DNA of 64,000 nt from Paramecium tetraurelia (GCF_000165425.1 NW_001799622.1:124001-188000), one strand, 5' to 3'. Positions 1-17,814 are shown, numbered from the stretch's first letter. Notes: generated by a model not told the origin, from the sequence alone. A program made the numbers and translations.

Positions 1-558
1 ATTTTATGGAATTGCAAGATTGGAAGGGCAAAAAGCATAGCAATCCCTTTTATTTCAAATTTGCAGTTATCTCATAAATAAGGTATTCATTGCTATCATA
101 AATGAATAATTAATGAAACATGCCCTTCATGAAAGTGCAGCATTATTCTTATACAATTTTACCTGCATACTCGCCATCATATTTAACCTTCATTTCATTT
201 TTTTGAATAAAAGGAATGGCAAATTTTCTTTCTGCTTGAATTGGAATATTGTTGTAAAAGTCCCTGGATGTAATGGTTAAGGGTCTCAAACTGGGGCAAC
301 AGATTGTTCTCATCAATTTGTGGTTTTCTTCTTCTTCGATATCCATGATTTTCTGAGTGAAATGAAAAGTATAAATACCATTCCCAATTATGAAAATGCC
401 TCATTTGATTGAAAGAGCTTGAAATTATTGGGAAGTTCACAAGGAAAGAGAGGAATGCCAATATTTGATGGGATGGGAAGAGTACAAACGCAGTATTCGA
501 GTGGATCATTCTCTTGTTGCAAAAGAGCACATTTAACATATTTGAGTCCTTCTGTCAT
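1..558 (-). CDS. Scramblase-like protein (3' end missing)
   Basis: Runs off the left edge, so the C-terminus is missing. Translation from the ATG at 558 starts MTEGLKYVKCALLQQENDP. One 26-nt intron at 353-378 (GTA...CAG on the minus strand) restores the frame. Later blocks resemble the phospholipid scramblase/LURP family: a CC-x2-LRPLTI block, then a GKIVQ segment, then LFIYDSNEYLIYEI and a cysteine-containing GLLCFLPFQSC. In scramblases these correspond to the Cys-rich RPF region, the IG-x-V-x-Q strand and the central beta-barrel strands. If correct, it would act at the inner face of a membrane, possibly in lipid movement or membrane-linked signalling. The 5' end lies 98 bp from the divergent SDR gene, so the two probably share a promoter region. 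The family call rests on patterns only. Coding status is firm; function is tentative. Confidence 0.5.
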
Positions 559-656
559 TGTTAATATTATATTTATATGTATTCACATAGAAATTCAATA
601 AAGCAATAATTTGATACAATCTCTGATAATATTTAATTTAGGTCCATAATTCATTA

Positions 657-1497
657 ATGTTCGCTAATCTTCCTGGAAAAGTAGCATTGATCACTGGTTC
701 AACAAGTGGCATTGGTTTGTCCGTTGCAAAGAAATTGGCATCTTAAGGTGTGCATATCGGACTCAATGGATTTGCAAAGCCAGAGGAGGTCGCAGCCATT
801 AGGAAAGAAATAGAGGGCTAATACAAAGTAAAGACATTCTATCACGGAGCAGATTTGAAGGAAGGACCATAAGTAGATTTGACAAATATCGATAGGTTAA
901 AAGCATGGTGTAGGAAACAAGCAAGGCTTTAGGAAGTGTTGATATCTTAGTCAACAATGCTGGAATTCAATACATAGAGACAGCAGTAAACTTCCCAGAA
1001 TAGAAATTCAATGACATTATAGCAATAAATCTCACTGCTGCATTTCTTACAACCAAATATTCATTGCCATAAATGCTTGATAAAAATTGGGGTCGTATCA
1101 TCAATATCGCAAGTGTTCATGGTATTGAAGTCATTCTCATATGATAGGATTGGTCGCTTCTGTGAATAAGTGTGCATATGTGGCTGCAAAACACGGTATT
1201 GTTGGATTAACAAAGGCAACAGCTCTTGAAGTTGCAAAGACAGGAGTCACTATCAATGCAGTTTGTCCTGGATGGGTAATGACCAAGTTGATAGAGACAC
1301 AAATCTAATAAAGGGCTGATTAATATAAGATATCATTTGAAGAAGCTTAAATAAAATTATTAGAAGAGAAGTAACCCTCTGTCACTCCAGTGCATACTGA
1401 TTAGTTGGGAGATTTGATTACATTCTTGTGTTCTGATTCAGCTTCTTAAATCAAAGGATCTGCATACACCATGGACGGTGGATGGACAGCATAATGA
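657..1497 (+). CDS. 3-hydroxybutyrate dehydrogenase-type short-chain dehydrogenase
   Basis: Predicted 263-residue classical SDR that would oxidise (R)-3-hydroxybutyrate to acetoacetate with NAD+. The N-terminal Rossmann motif is TGSTSGIG near residue 12, followed by NNAG in strand 4. The catalytic Tyr-x3-Lys is in AYVAAKHG, preceded by the conserved IASVHG serine block. The ending MDGGWTAQ then TGA is typical of D-beta-hydroxybutyrate dehydrogenases. Two introns restore the frame: 873-895 (23 nt, GTA...TAG) and 1122-1147 (26 nt). The second splits the HG-LVAS block precisely. The length matches the roughly 260-residue family norm. Substrate specificity is inferred from overall pattern; a related SDR activity cannot be excluded. 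Confidence 0.85.
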
Positions 1498-1528
1498 TCT
1501 ATAAAATAATTATATAAAAGTTAATCAA

Positions 1529-4500
1529 TCATCTTTTTTTCTATGCAATTTGGATTATATTTTGGTTCAAATATCTTTTGGGAGATATTAATAATAATGA
1601 TGTTTAACAAGTCCCTATTGAATCCACTTACATTTTCAATAATAATCTTCCTAAAATCCAAATGATTGACAATCCCAGCACTCCAACACTCAGGATAAAT
1701 ATCATCAAAGTTTCCTTGTAGATTGACAAAGACTTATCGAATTATTCCTGGGCAGTTGTGACAACTTTATCGTATGCTTCAACTAAGATGTCACTTCCAT
1801 AATCAATGTAAATGGTGTGTTCTAAACCATCGAAGAAGTCACTCAGATGCTCTTGAGTGCTATTCCCATAATTATTGTAAAAGAACTAAGGATAAGATTC
1901 AATAATTTTGTTAATTTGAGTGATCAAATATTTCATCCCATGATGGTAGTATTGAATGATGTTAGGATTATGAAGATAAGTCTATGTTTCATTGCACAGG
2001 ATTCCCACAGATTACAAACAAATATCATCCTAATTTAAAGCTTCTAGATTTGTCTTTAATTATTGATCACTTATAATTGAGACGAAGTTATTGTTGAACT
2101 CTATGAATTGATCTTGTTTATCACTTCTTAATTCTTAAGAATAATTGATAAATTACACTTGACTCATAATGTTTATGAATCTCTCTTAATCATAAGTCTG
2201 ATAACTTATTAGATCCATATTATGGATTATGTTCATAAAAGAAGATTGAGCCAATTTAAAATTAAATAACAAATCTATGTTAGCTAGTAACTATTAGGAA
2301 AGTACGAAAATAACAAAGAAGATAATCAAGAAGTAAGCCAGAATAACAAAGAGTCCTATCAACAAAATAATAATGTATCTGGTTTGATTGATATGCTACC
2401 GTTTTAACTTTTCGTATAATTTATATTTATTTTTCTTATTGTTTGTATTCAAAAGCTAGGTTTAACTTTGATCCGTTAGTTGTTGATTATGGTATTGCAT
2501 ATTCTCAACGCTACTCTCAAACATCCTTGTTTCTGAAACGAAATCAATCAACATCCATTCATATAAGGATTTCTTAAAAATTGATTACACTTACTCATAT
2601 GTCTCGATCTCATCCTGTACTTCATATATTTACAATTTCATAACAACTTTGTATAATCTACGATGATCGTTAGATAATCTTGAGATTAATGGAATTTATA
2701 GAAATTGCAATAGCATAACCAGAAAGAAGATTACAACCATATAAATGGTCAATAATTATTGGGTTTATTCTTCATTTGTTATTTTATCATCGTAACAATA
2801 GTTAAATGCTAAATGTGGTAATTACCCAATTTCCTCTAAATTAGCAACAGCAATTTGAGTAATACTTGGATTCAGTAACGTATTATTTCTAATTTTATAA
2901 AATTGGGCTAAACTCATTTAAATAGTCTCTTATAACGTTGGTTTTTGGATTAATTCATCCTCAACATTGTAAAATTAATTTACACTAAACTCTACCTAGT
3001 TGATATCAAATAATTAATTGCTTTGCAAATTGATGAAGTCCTGCAAACCTAAGTCTACCTATTATAAATAGAACAATCTCATCTTTACATCCATTTGGAA
3101 TTAAGAATCCAATTCTATACGATACAGTCCATGTGTAATTTAGGAGTAGGCTTTTTAGGTAGACAACATCAAATCTATTAGATTGAGACAATCTCCAAAA
3201 TCATATTTCTGGTACACAGCTATGGTCAGTAGAATGATATAGCCTACAATTAAGAATAAGACAATGTAAAGCAGATATTTTTGTACTCTAAATGTAGTTG
3301 GGTTTATGAAATCTTCAATTTTTTATAAGGTCGATTTATAATTAGAATCAAATAATTTTAGGTTTTCTGAATATTTGACTTAGTATTCCTCTTAGATTTA
3401 TTATTATGATGCTCGACTGTCCATAGCCAATTTGCTGTCATTTTCATTAAAGAAATCTTATTATTTTTTCTTAGCAAATGCTTTGGAATTCATAGTAGTG
3501 ACTTACTTTTCTGTGTTTTTAATTAAAGATTCTTATGAATTGAGAGTAAACTTTTATTGAATTTCAACTTCATCACTTCGACTAGATAATAATTGAGCAT
3601 TATCCATTTACTTAAAAGGACTGGATAATTGATCCAACTTTTATGAGTCTATGTAGATGTCTTCAAAGTAATGAGAGGGATGTGATGGAAATAGATAATT
3701 GGTCACTTCAGCATCATGATCACTTCTTTATTCACTGATATTTCCCTAGACGCTAATGGAATCTTCAGTTTACAATTGCTATTCTATTAACTACCGTTTA
3801 GATTGATAGTTTTAGAAGGTTTGTTTAATCGTGTCTCTCACTTATCTTTTGTATCCCATAGTTGTCAGTAGTAATTATTCATTCACAATTAATTCAATTA
3901 AGAACATTTACTATTTCAAATCAATATCATTCTTTTTGTATCTATACTCTTCATAATTAACTGAATAGTAAACTGGTACAGGATTGAAATCCTGAGGAAC
4001 AATTTTTTCAATGTATTTTGTGTACTTATCCTAATAGATTTTCTCTGCTCTTGTTTTAAGTTATTCACTGTCTTCTTCACTTGGAATGGAAACTTAGGTT
4101 TAAGATTGTGGTTTGACTGAAGTCTTCTACATTTCTGATTGTCTAGTTGTTCCAAATTGCAATGCTTGATGTCTTTTCAAATGTTCATCATAGAAAAATG
4201 CACACAACTTCTCATTAAAAATGCTAACTGCCTATTAGACACTGACCGAATCACTCTCTTGATCATACTTCTACCCCTTATACTAACTACCACTTGAGAA
4301 GTTGTTGGATTAAACGCGAGTATCATCTATAATCTTCTACAAGGCCTTTTCATATTATTACACAAACAAATGCAAGTCCTCTGGAACAAATAAGTAGGTC
4401 TCTTTATTACTAACCACATTGTTACTATTCTCTAAATCAATCAAATTTGGATATCTATTTTTTGGAGGTGTCTCACCATCCATCAAATATTCAATCCCTG

Positions 4501-7121
4501 TTTATTCAATTTCTCTACAAATGAAAGGCAGAAGCATCCATATCAATACCTTATTATAAAAGTCATCAATGGTTAAAATGGAATTCGACCATTGTTAATC
4601 ATAAACATCATAACTCTCACTTTCTAAAGAAGATATTTCTGATCTGCTCTTCTCTACACTCGGCTATTTAAGCGAAGATAAGTTTTAATTAGCTCTTAAT
4701 CTTTGCAATCTATCTATCATTTTGAATAGACCCTAAGTCACTCCTAAAATATTTCCATTAACATCAAAAAGAATGTGTTGTACTCCCTTAAATACTACAT
4801 TCTTCAATTTCTTTGCTTCCTCTACTGATACTTTTGGTTGCTACTCCTCCAATGACTTAAGACACCCTATCATTGTGAAATCATCAGTTAAATCCTTACT
4901 AAAATTGTGTGCAAGATACACCTAACATCGAATTAATGTCTAATCGTAAATCTTTGCAAATGTCTAAAAGTACTTACCTATTCTGGCTGTTCCTCCCCTT
5001 CTGATATAATTTTGCATTATCTCATCGTGCACAGGTGATAACCAGGCAGGCATCAGAGTATTAATATTCCCTTTAGTGTAATCAAGAAATGCCTCCAATG
5101 GATTGTCAAAATGCCCAAATCCAAAAAACTTAGGTATTAATGGTGAAATAACTTCATTCAGCACTTTACCTATATTCGGCCCTTAAGCTATACATACTTT
5201 CACGGATATTGCCTCCCCTTTAAAGAAATTGATATTCGTAATTTCAAAGGTATTCATACTTTTCTCTTACTACAAAATCTCTCTCCTCTCTAAATTAATA
5301 AGATAAAGTTCTTACCTTTTTCCAACTCAAAGTATTTTCTCACATTGTTAAATAATAACAAATCAATCAAAGCACTATATTTTAGGAATTGTACATTAAA
5401 GGTTCTTCCATTGTTATAGAAAATAGGTTGATAGACCTTTAATTAGTATAGAATTTAATGTTTGAGTAGTTGTAGTTTCTAAACTTGCTGCTCAATATCG
5501 GAAAAACTAACAAATTTACCTGCCAAATAGCTCTTCCAAAATTGGATCTTAAAATGACTGAGTTACATCAACAAAGGAAGAATGTTCTGTTTTATTTATT
5601 CCATTTAGTATAGTGTCTATACTATGCTTCTTTCACTCTTACTGACTTATAACTTTACATTCGACACCCTTGTATCTTTATTTATATTATAGTCTTCGTC
5701 CTTTTGCATCTATGCTTAGAGAATGTATTGCAATAGTAGACAAATCTGAATGAAATAAAATGAATAATCTCTCTTCTTTTAAAATAAGATCTTCAATTCT
5801 TAATAACTCTTCGGAGCATTATTCCTATACTTGTTAATGAAGGTTAAGAATTTTAGACTATAAATTTCTAGGTTTTTGTAATCGCTCCTATGTTTTTCGA
5901 ATCCTATCCTAAATAAACACGATGTTAAAATAACCGCATCATCCCACCTTAATATTCCACTGGCTCCAAATCTACGGCATTAACATTTTACAGATTAGCA
6001 TCGATTAAAATGCAAACTAAATTTCTATATTAATTCTATCGTTCTCTTCTTACTCCTCTGTGTTGCTTATATTATCTCAAAGAAGTCTTCTATGATCAGC
6101 AGTTCCTAGTATTAATTCATTGTATTATGGTATGTTTTTAATCTCTTATCTTGCATTAAGACATGAAACAAATATTAAGTAATTGGTTGAGTGACCAGCA
6201 TTAGGGTAGAGAGACTGTAACGCAATTCTGGATTTTTGTACATGATTGTAGTGAAAATGAATACCAAAATATGCATCACTAACAATCTATTGTAAATGAT
6301 TGAATATTTGGAAAATCTATGTTTTTAATTAAATTTATACCCAAAAGGTAATTAAAAATAAGCTTCGTAAAACAATATTAGTATGATTATTCCATGTATA
6401 GTTCTACTGATGATGTTCATCATTTGATCTTAGCTCTGATTCAAGATGGCCATTGGAATGATTAGTAACTGCGCCACGCAATTATTGTAGGTGAAATGTT
6501 TTCTCAGTTGTAGTTCGTTGAATTCGAAATTTATGAAATAGATGTTCGAAATAGTCAGGGATACTACTGAAAAGAGCAAGTTCAGCAATGCCAATATCAA
6601 AAGCAATAGATCATTTTAACACATCAGGTTCCAACTTATGTAATGCATTTGAGGAAGGTAGAGAAGCCAAGTGAAATACAGGAAATAGTAATTCACTAAC
6701 TTTGTGGCAGACTTTTAATTTAAGTGTTTTCTTTTACCTTTAAGATCGATTTTGATATGATATCTACGTTTTAGTTTTCGCTTCTGATTTTTCTATGTAA
6801 AATTATAAGATAAGGCAAGACATTTAGAATAGCCAATAGAACCCCCGTCAATATGTTAATTGCGTAAATATCTTAGAATAGGGTTGTCAATATGCTGATT
6901 TCTGAAAGCGCTTTAATCAATCTGAAAATATTCTCATCATACTGCTATGTTATAAAATGAGTGAGCTATAAATGATAAATGAGAATCTATAAAGCAGTCA
7001 ATTTGATATTATTTATGGATGGAGATAGATTGGTCTAAATGATCAAATTCATGTAATCACGAATCCATTACATAATTAATTAATTTAAATTCATTTTCAC
7101 TCTATCACACTTCCACCTCAT
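1529..7121 (-). CDS. Large polytopic PAS/TmcB-like membrane protein
   Basis: Predicted 1846 residues after removing introns at 6712-6737 and 5290-5315 (26 nt each). The N-terminal third carries many hydrophobic segments, for example around FYEAYFQLPFGYKF and LVMHILVFIFTTIM, separated by short loops. Near residues 660-720 is a PAS-like segment containing INTLMP, HDEIMQNY and G-x-ARIGK. This is the hallmark of the large ciliate TmcB/TmcC-like PAS membrane proteins. A long acidic/glutamine-rich soluble part follows, then further hydrophobic segments, the last being IFILSVGVLGLSIIWILGR near the C-terminus. Family members are predicted sensory or scaffold membrane proteins without known ligand. 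The start could also be an in-frame ATG at 7094 or 7073. It converges on the SDR gene with only 31 bp between stop codons. No catalytic motif is seen. Confidence 0.8.
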
Positions 7122-7479
7122 CTCCAATTGCACTCATAAACCCTCAGCTTTCAAAACTTCAATCAACATTATCTATCCAATACTAATAATCATAACTATA
7201 TAATATAAGATATTATCATAATAATTCTTATTAATTCTATTCAAAATCCATATCCACGTTCTTAACATCTCAATCCCTTTATATTTATAAGAATACCCTC
7301 AAGAACCTTAATTTGCTGAAGAAATTTGTAAATTAATTTTGATTACACCTAAATATAATAGATAATAGCATATCAATAGCTTTCCTGATTTTTAAGTATA
7401 AAATAAATTATTCATTGATTCTAATCTTTAGATTAACAACTGGTACATACACCTACTAAAGAATCATTTAGATGAGTTT
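7122..7479. other. AT-rich intergenic stretch
   Basis: Upstream of the PAS/TmcB-like gene. I see no supported gene or RNA. It presumably holds the promoter of the minus-strand gene. Poly-A/T tracts dominate. Confidence 0.4.
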
Positions 7480-7978
7480 ATGCTGATATTTAATTTTAAA
7501 CTTTTATTATTCTTCTTACTTATAATGACCTTTAGCAGATAAATCTAAGTTTAAATTTGATATTAAAGCGCAAGGTTTATTTTATTATATTACAAATGGA
7601 AATGATAATGATCCTACCAAGTATATATTATTTCAGTCAACTTTTTATTAATCATATGCACTTTTTCATTTAAATAAAAAATGTACTTATTCTAATGGCT
7701 TTCAGTATTTACTTTATTAATATTTCTATTTATTTTCACTTTAGAATTTCCTTTTTTTAATTTAAGTTAGTTAATTAAATATAATTTAGGAATAAAACTT
7801 TATAGGCTATATATGCACTTTATATAGCATTATGTTTATTGAAATAAGCTGTCAATGTAGTTTAGTAATTCTTACATTTATTATATTTTAGGTTTTTTTC
7901 ATTCCAAATAGGGAATATGGAATTTAATTTAATTTTGTTTAAACTAAATTAAATGTTACAAGTAATATAAAAATATGA
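7480..7978 (+). pseudogene. Possible secretory-protein gene, apparently frameshifted
   Basis: An ATG at 7480 opens MLIFNFKLLLFFLLIMTFS, which looks like a cleavable signal peptide. That frame soon reaches TGA. The adjacent frame, starting right after the serine codon, is open to TGA at 7976-7978 and begins ADKSKFKFDIKAQGLFYY, a plausible mature secreted sequence. No GTA...AG intron fits between the two parts, so a one-base change separates signal and mature protein. Open frames arise easily in AT-rich DNA with a single stop codon, so this could be chance. Alternatives are a sequencing indel in a real gene or a decaying gene copy. No family recognised. Confidence 0.3.
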
Positions 7979-8207
7979 GCATAAATTTGTACTCTCAGTT
8001 TAATTCACATAGAATTAAAATGGAACCAAATAATTCATTAGCCTATACTATTATTATAATATTACATCCATCTAACTGAATATGTATTTCATAATCATAT
8101 TATACCTCAATAAAAGGTTTGATTTGAATTTATCAATGTATGTAAAATCTTAAGAGACTAATAATCAATCAATATTTCTCCAATAATTATTAAGTGATGA
8201 TTGGTTG

Positions 8208-8472
8208 TCAATTCAATAGTTAATATTCTTGTTTTCTTTTTGAAAGGCAATTATTATTGTGAAATATTGTGTATTGAACAAAATTTTTGTGTGCTATAGC
8301 ATTACTTTGACTATATAATTTAGAGTCTTCTCTCAATAGGGTTTATTATTTAGAGGAATCTAGTTGATCATCATTAGAAGTTTACTCTAGCGATATTATT
8401 ATTATTTCAAATTAGTCTTGAATTATTAATTGTAAACATAATTCAAATACTTTTATATTTAATATAATACAT
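8208..8472 (-). CDS. Small hypothetical ORF downstream of the GDT1-like gene
   Basis: Reads as 76 residues from the ATG at 8472 if a 34-nt intron (GTA...CAAG on the minus strand) near the start is removed. The predicted peptide is polar (S, N, Q, K) with a short stretch FVQYTIFHNNNCLSKRK. It sits only about 27 bp after the stop of the GDT1-like gene on the same strand. It has no recognisable domain, and a chance ORF is quite possible. Confidence 0.22.
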
Positions 8473-8499
8473 AGAGTTGTATTGAAATCATATATACAA

Positions 8500-9302
8500 T
8501 CATAAAAATAGAGCCATATAAGTGTTTATGAATGCTATGGAAAGGAAAGCAATGCCTCCGAGAAAATTGAAATTTTTTTCAGATACTTAATTTGCAATCA
8601 ATTTTCCACCATGAACTGCTATAACGGTGCAAAAAAAGTGGGCCATAATGGCACCCAAGAATATATAGAATGGGTTATAGATTGCAGTCAGACTTATGGT
8701 GGTAATTTGACTTTTATCGCCCCATTCTCCCAAAAGCGTTAAAGTAAATGCCTACCAAACCACGGATTGGAATTGCACTTATATAAAATCTATTGTTAAA
8801 TAATGAGGGTGCTTACTTTTGGTCACATTGTCATTCACTTGGTCGGTCTCTGGATCTGGCAGATTCATCAATTTTTTATCCAAGGTGGTCAGCTCCTATT
8901 CAACTTCTTGTAGTTCTTCCTTTTCTTTCTGCATGGTGTACCAGGCATAGAGAAACTTAACACCAAAACCATAAAAAACAATTGAAACTAGAACCTAAGC
9001 GTAGAGGATTGAAATCAATTCTGGAATGACGAGTCCAAAAATGGTGCTGATGATTGTGATGAGTATTAGTGCCAGAGTAGAGCCGATCAGAACTGCTATT
9101 CGGTTATATTTAATAGACATTATAGCAGCTAAGAAGAAGGTCTATTATAGTATGACAATTCACATATTACTTTATCACCCAATTCAGTAACAATAATTGA
9201 ACAAAATGATTGGGATAAACTAAGTAATATTTTATCATTTCCATCAAAGCATAAGGCTTCTGTAATCAAAATGAAGAATAATGTTATGGTGTGACATTTC
9301 AT
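8500..9302 (-). CDS. GDT1: GDT1/TMEM165-family Ca2+/Mn2+:H+ antiporter
   Basis: 257-residue UPF0016-family membrane protein. An N-terminal signal sequence (MKCHTITLFFILITEALC) is followed by the first signature, ELGDKTFFLAAIM, near residue 45. The second, GEWGDKSQITTI, lies in the C-terminal half. The two E-x-G-D-K-[ST] motifs form the cation pathway in this family, which exchanges Ca2+/Mn2+ for protons in Golgi-type membranes. A charged central linker separates the two three-helix halves. A 29-nt intron at 9142-9170 falls exactly inside GDK/TFF. A further 27-nt in-frame stretch near 8790-8816 has intron-like ends but also reads through. The last helix ends AFINTYMALFL. The two-motif architecture makes the family call strong; subcellular location is inferred. 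Confidence 0.92.
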
Positions 9303-9589
9303 AAAATAAATAATTCTTATTAATAATAGTGTTATTTGACCGGAGCATTCCCTCAGTATATACAGAGCATCCTCAGAAGTAAGGTGGAAATTAAATGTTC
9401 CAAATTTAGGAATGATTTGGGGACCAAAGACATATTTGAGGGAGAGGAGAGACCACTCGATATTATTGAATGGGCTTGGGGGGGACTCAATTAATTGTGA
9501 TTTACGGAATGTGAGAGAGAGTTGAATTGTATAAATTCTTTTAAAATTAATTATTAATTAGAATAGTTAATAAATATTCTAAATATCAG

Positions 9590-10783
9590 ATGAACATGCA
9601 ATAATTTCCAAATTATTACCCTTATATATTAGAACCTTAGGTAACATTTTAGGGGGAGATTGAACAACAAAGTATGACAATAATGCATTATAAATTCAGA
9701 ATAGAGCTCCAGTTCAAATTACAATGAGTTTAACTTCATTCATTAGAATTTTTATCCTCCTGCATATTCTCATTATTAATTCGAGTACGTTCAAGAGAAC
9801 GAAATCCCAAGTTAAATGAAGAATAAAAAAAGCAAAAAAAATAAGTAATTAATTGAATATAGAAAACAGGAATAACGACTAAAAGGGGTTATTGCCAAAG
9901 ACCATAGAATCGGAGAAACAAATTGTTGAAGATCTGCAATAAATAGCTGTCTCACAATAGTAGGGAGACTAGATGTAAATATACATAAAATTTGATTTAA
10001 GAATCAAGCCCATCACTCCTTATACAGTTCTACACTATAAGCAGGGGAGTGCAATGCCCAAACTCCAATCTGATTTGGTTTCAAATTAACAGAACGAAGG
10101 GGCAGGATCATAGGAAGGTTCTCAATAAACCCAGAAGCAAAAAGGATAGAATCAACAAATAAAGAAACCGAAGAAGGAGAATATGAATACTGGTCATTGG
10201 TCGACTGATGAACACTCGACTTATATTTAATTTTTGCAACAATACGAGAATATCATGGCATCTTCGATGATGAAGAAGACTTCTAAGATATTCAAATAGA
10301 TGAGTGAATTGATTGGAACCAGGACTCCTAGTTAGTGTCGGAGTCACCATCAGAAATTTAACCCTTATGCGTTGCGAGGGGAAAATGGGAAACGATTGCC
10401 AAGGACTGAAAGGAGCAGGGCAGGCAGGAAGAAGAAGAACCAATAATGTGATGTGCCTAAGGCAGGTAATGTTTATAACATGAATAAAAGAGGAAGGAAA
10501 TTTGATTATGAATTACGAGGCTGCCGATCCTTATTACTACATGATGTTGGAACAACAGAAATACTACTATGCTGGTTTGCATCAGGACTACTGGAACCAA
10601 GCATAGGAGGTGGAGTAGAATCAGAGCATCAAGAAAGAGGAAGAGCCTGATCATTTGAATCACGGGTAGATGTAGTAGTCTGAATTTGATGAATATTTGA
10701 AATATAGTTCCTAAAGGAATGGAAACTAGCTGGATTACAATTTCGATGTTAGAAATCAAGCAGTAAGCGATTTATTAATGTGA
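9590..10783 (+). CDS. SANT/MYB-like DNA-binding domain protein
   Basis: About 371 residues with three introns: 9672-9699 (28 nt), 9845-9869 (25 nt) and 10466-10490 (25 nt, unusual AAG acceptor). A further 27-nt in-frame intron near 9976 is possible. The start is ATG at 9590 or 9596 (MNMQQ). Residues about 195-250 contain TGHWSTDEHSTYIQFLQQY, then KTSKIFKQMSELIGTR and QCRSHHQKF. This is the SANT-like pattern of MYB-related proteins common in ciliates (W-x4-H...GTR-x3-QCRSHHQK). The N-terminus is Tyr/Asn/Gln rich with a lysine-rich patch. The C-terminal exon is Tyr/Gln/acidic. The likely role is a nuclear DNA-binding regulator; targets unknown. Downstream sits the ABCC gene, 110 bp away on the same strand. 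Confidence 0.8.
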
Positions 10784-10893
10784 TAATTTTATTATGTGAC
10801 ATGATATACAACCATTTAAATTATTCATACACCCCCAGAAACTCCCCTTTATCATCCATTTCTAAATTTTATATAAATCAATTAATACTTCAT

Positions 10894-15594
<4,701 letters not shown>

Positions 15595-15654
15595 TACTAC
15601 TAAGCATTTAATTATAACAATTATATTTGAATATTTAAGTATCATAACAACTCT

Positions 15655-15692
15655 TCAAATATTTAGTTTATCAAAAATATTTAGTTTATCAA
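15655..15692. repeat. 18-bp tandem duplication at the AMPD 3' end
   Basis: Two adjacent near-identical 18-bp units (core AAATATTTAGTTTATC on the plus strand) encode the duplicated last residues of AMP deaminase before the stop at 15655-15657. Confidence 0.8.
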
Positions 15693-17814
15693 GATGTTCG
15701 TACTCTTCATTCAAAGTCACTTTTCTATACATGAATCTTGTGGCTGGTAGGTTATTTCGATCTTCAGCATCTACAAATCATATGAAATCACAAATTACTT
15801 TTTTATGCAATTCTATCATTATAATTTTCTCCAATCCAAAAATCTTTGATTTCCTTTTCGAAACTGCTTTGTCTCACTGAATTTCTGGCTAATTCAGCCT
15901 AATCAATGGCTGACAAATCAAAAATCTATGATGCTATAGCATATTCTTCTAACAAAGGTTCATTTGTCAAATGTAAAATCAATGGATCATCAGTTGATAA
16001 ACAAACATTCAAACCAATTTAAAAGTACTTTTAAAACGGAGATTTTTAATAACGACAAAACAATTTATTATTTGAAACTGGTGACATTGCTATTCCAATT
16101 TATTTTAAATAAAACAAGTATTCCAAAACTGGAGACTTTTGCAATTCCAACCCATGATTTATACCATCGGATACCAAGTAGGCAGTTGCCAAATGATCAA
16201 TGTTTCCAGCCTCTCCACAATGAGGTCGAAATTTAAACGTATTTAATCCTCTCTACTTTCTTAAGGCATTTAAAGTATATAAATTTGCATAAATGTAATA
16301 AATCCAATAGGTATAAGGTGGATTTCTATCTCCAGCCCAATCCTTAGGACATTATTTCAAGTCTGAAATTGCAAAGTATTCATACAAAGATTCATCATCA
16401 ACAGTATCAAAGCCTGTTATTTGGAATAAGGCTTGATATAGAAAAGGGTCTATGGTTGGGTTAATTGTAATATCAAAGAGAGGTCTAAAGATGTTATCAA
16501 TCATATCTTAAAAACAATGAATCATGCCAGACTTTTTATAGACACTATAGAGTCTGGGGATTTGAACCATCCATCTAACCTTGGAAGAGTAGAGTTTGTT
16601 CTTTATTAACCACTTTCCTAACTTATGCCATTCTTCCATAGATTTGCCATAGATAGATACTCTCCATTCACACCCTACATATTGTTGTTTATCTAATTGA
16701 TCCATCAATTCCTTAGTCAAATCTGCAAGGTATTTCCCTTTAATGTAATTATCTGTCTTCAGAAATATCTCCCTTAATTTAGGAGTGCCCATAGGATTAT
16801 ACTTATTATTAAATCTATCAAATCTCTTATAGATTCCTTTGTCTGCTTGCACATCCAGAGTATTCAAGGATAAATCAATGGGATCAACGTTAATACTTTT
16901 GAAGATGTCTTTTAAACGAATCTTAGTTCCATCTTTGATGTCAACATGATCATCTCCACACTTTTCATATTTCCTTTAAATGAATTCCAACAAGTGTTTT
17001 GCACTCATGGCTGCTGAATGATGAATGTGAGTGTCTACTTTAAAGACATTATAAAAATCTCTTCTTATAATATTCTTTTAATCTAATTATTCATTTTAAT
17101 GATTGAAACTATTGATGATAATTATTTTACATTTCATGCATTTAAAATTTTTACTCTAGGAATTTGAGTCTATCGTAACAAAAGCTAGCAATTGAATTAT
17201 TACCTACACATTTCATTAGATTGATTAAATCACTTATAAATTACAACATAGTTGGTACAATGACATCAATATTCTCACCTGACTTCGTAAAAATGATTCC
17301 ATCTTCTTAGAGAACTTCAGTATTTTCTAAGATTGGTAGGACATCAACTCTTCTATTCCAAATAATATATGGTTCATTTTTAGAGTTATATTAAACAAAT
17401 TTGCTTGAAATTTCACTTTATTCATGGCCATCGAATGAATAGTAGTCTCTCAATTTCAGTAACTCAAGGATCTTAATGGCAGAATCTTCTGATTCTTTAG
17501 ATTTTGCTCCTTTGTATTGTTTTCCAGGTTTGATTCTCAAAATGTCAAAATTTAATGCTTCCTTGATTTCTTCTTCTGCTATGTCACTAATTCTCCGAGT
17601 GGCTTTGGCAGCATAGCCAAATTAGTTACCAAAAACAGTTTTTTACTATGTTAGGAACTATTCATACATTTTTAGAATCCTCTCTAGCCAACTTTAAATC
17701 AAGACATTGTTTTTGCAGATTTTATTCTTCAGCAACATATTACATTGATAGTCCTTGAGCATCAGGTTCTAATGTCAATTACTTATCACTAGATCTCCCT
17801 TAGAATTCGAGCAT
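15655..17814 (-). CDS. AMPD: AMP deaminase
   Basis: 695 residues; converts AMP to IMP and ammonia in purine nucleotide balance. Introns are 17646-17667 (22 nt), 17109-17130 (22 nt) and 15771-15798 (28 nt). Family blocks in order: [16 protein letters not shown] (zinc-binding H-x-H), [53 protein letters not shown] and CLSTDDPL (zinc/catalytic Asp pair). The N-terminal 180 residues are divergent, as in other AMP deaminases. The last exon ends with a duplicated [11 protein letters not shown] encoded by an 18-bp direct repeat. The start ATG at 17814 (MLEFQGRSSD) is the first in frame. Converges on the ABCC gene with a 60-bp gap between stop codons. All catalytic motifs are present. Confidence 0.96.

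Noticed and set aside
10108-10759. Minus-strand ORFs antisense to the SANT gene
   Set aside because: The plus strand carries a recognisable SANT motif and spliced frame. The minus frames show only low-complexity hydrophobic sequence.
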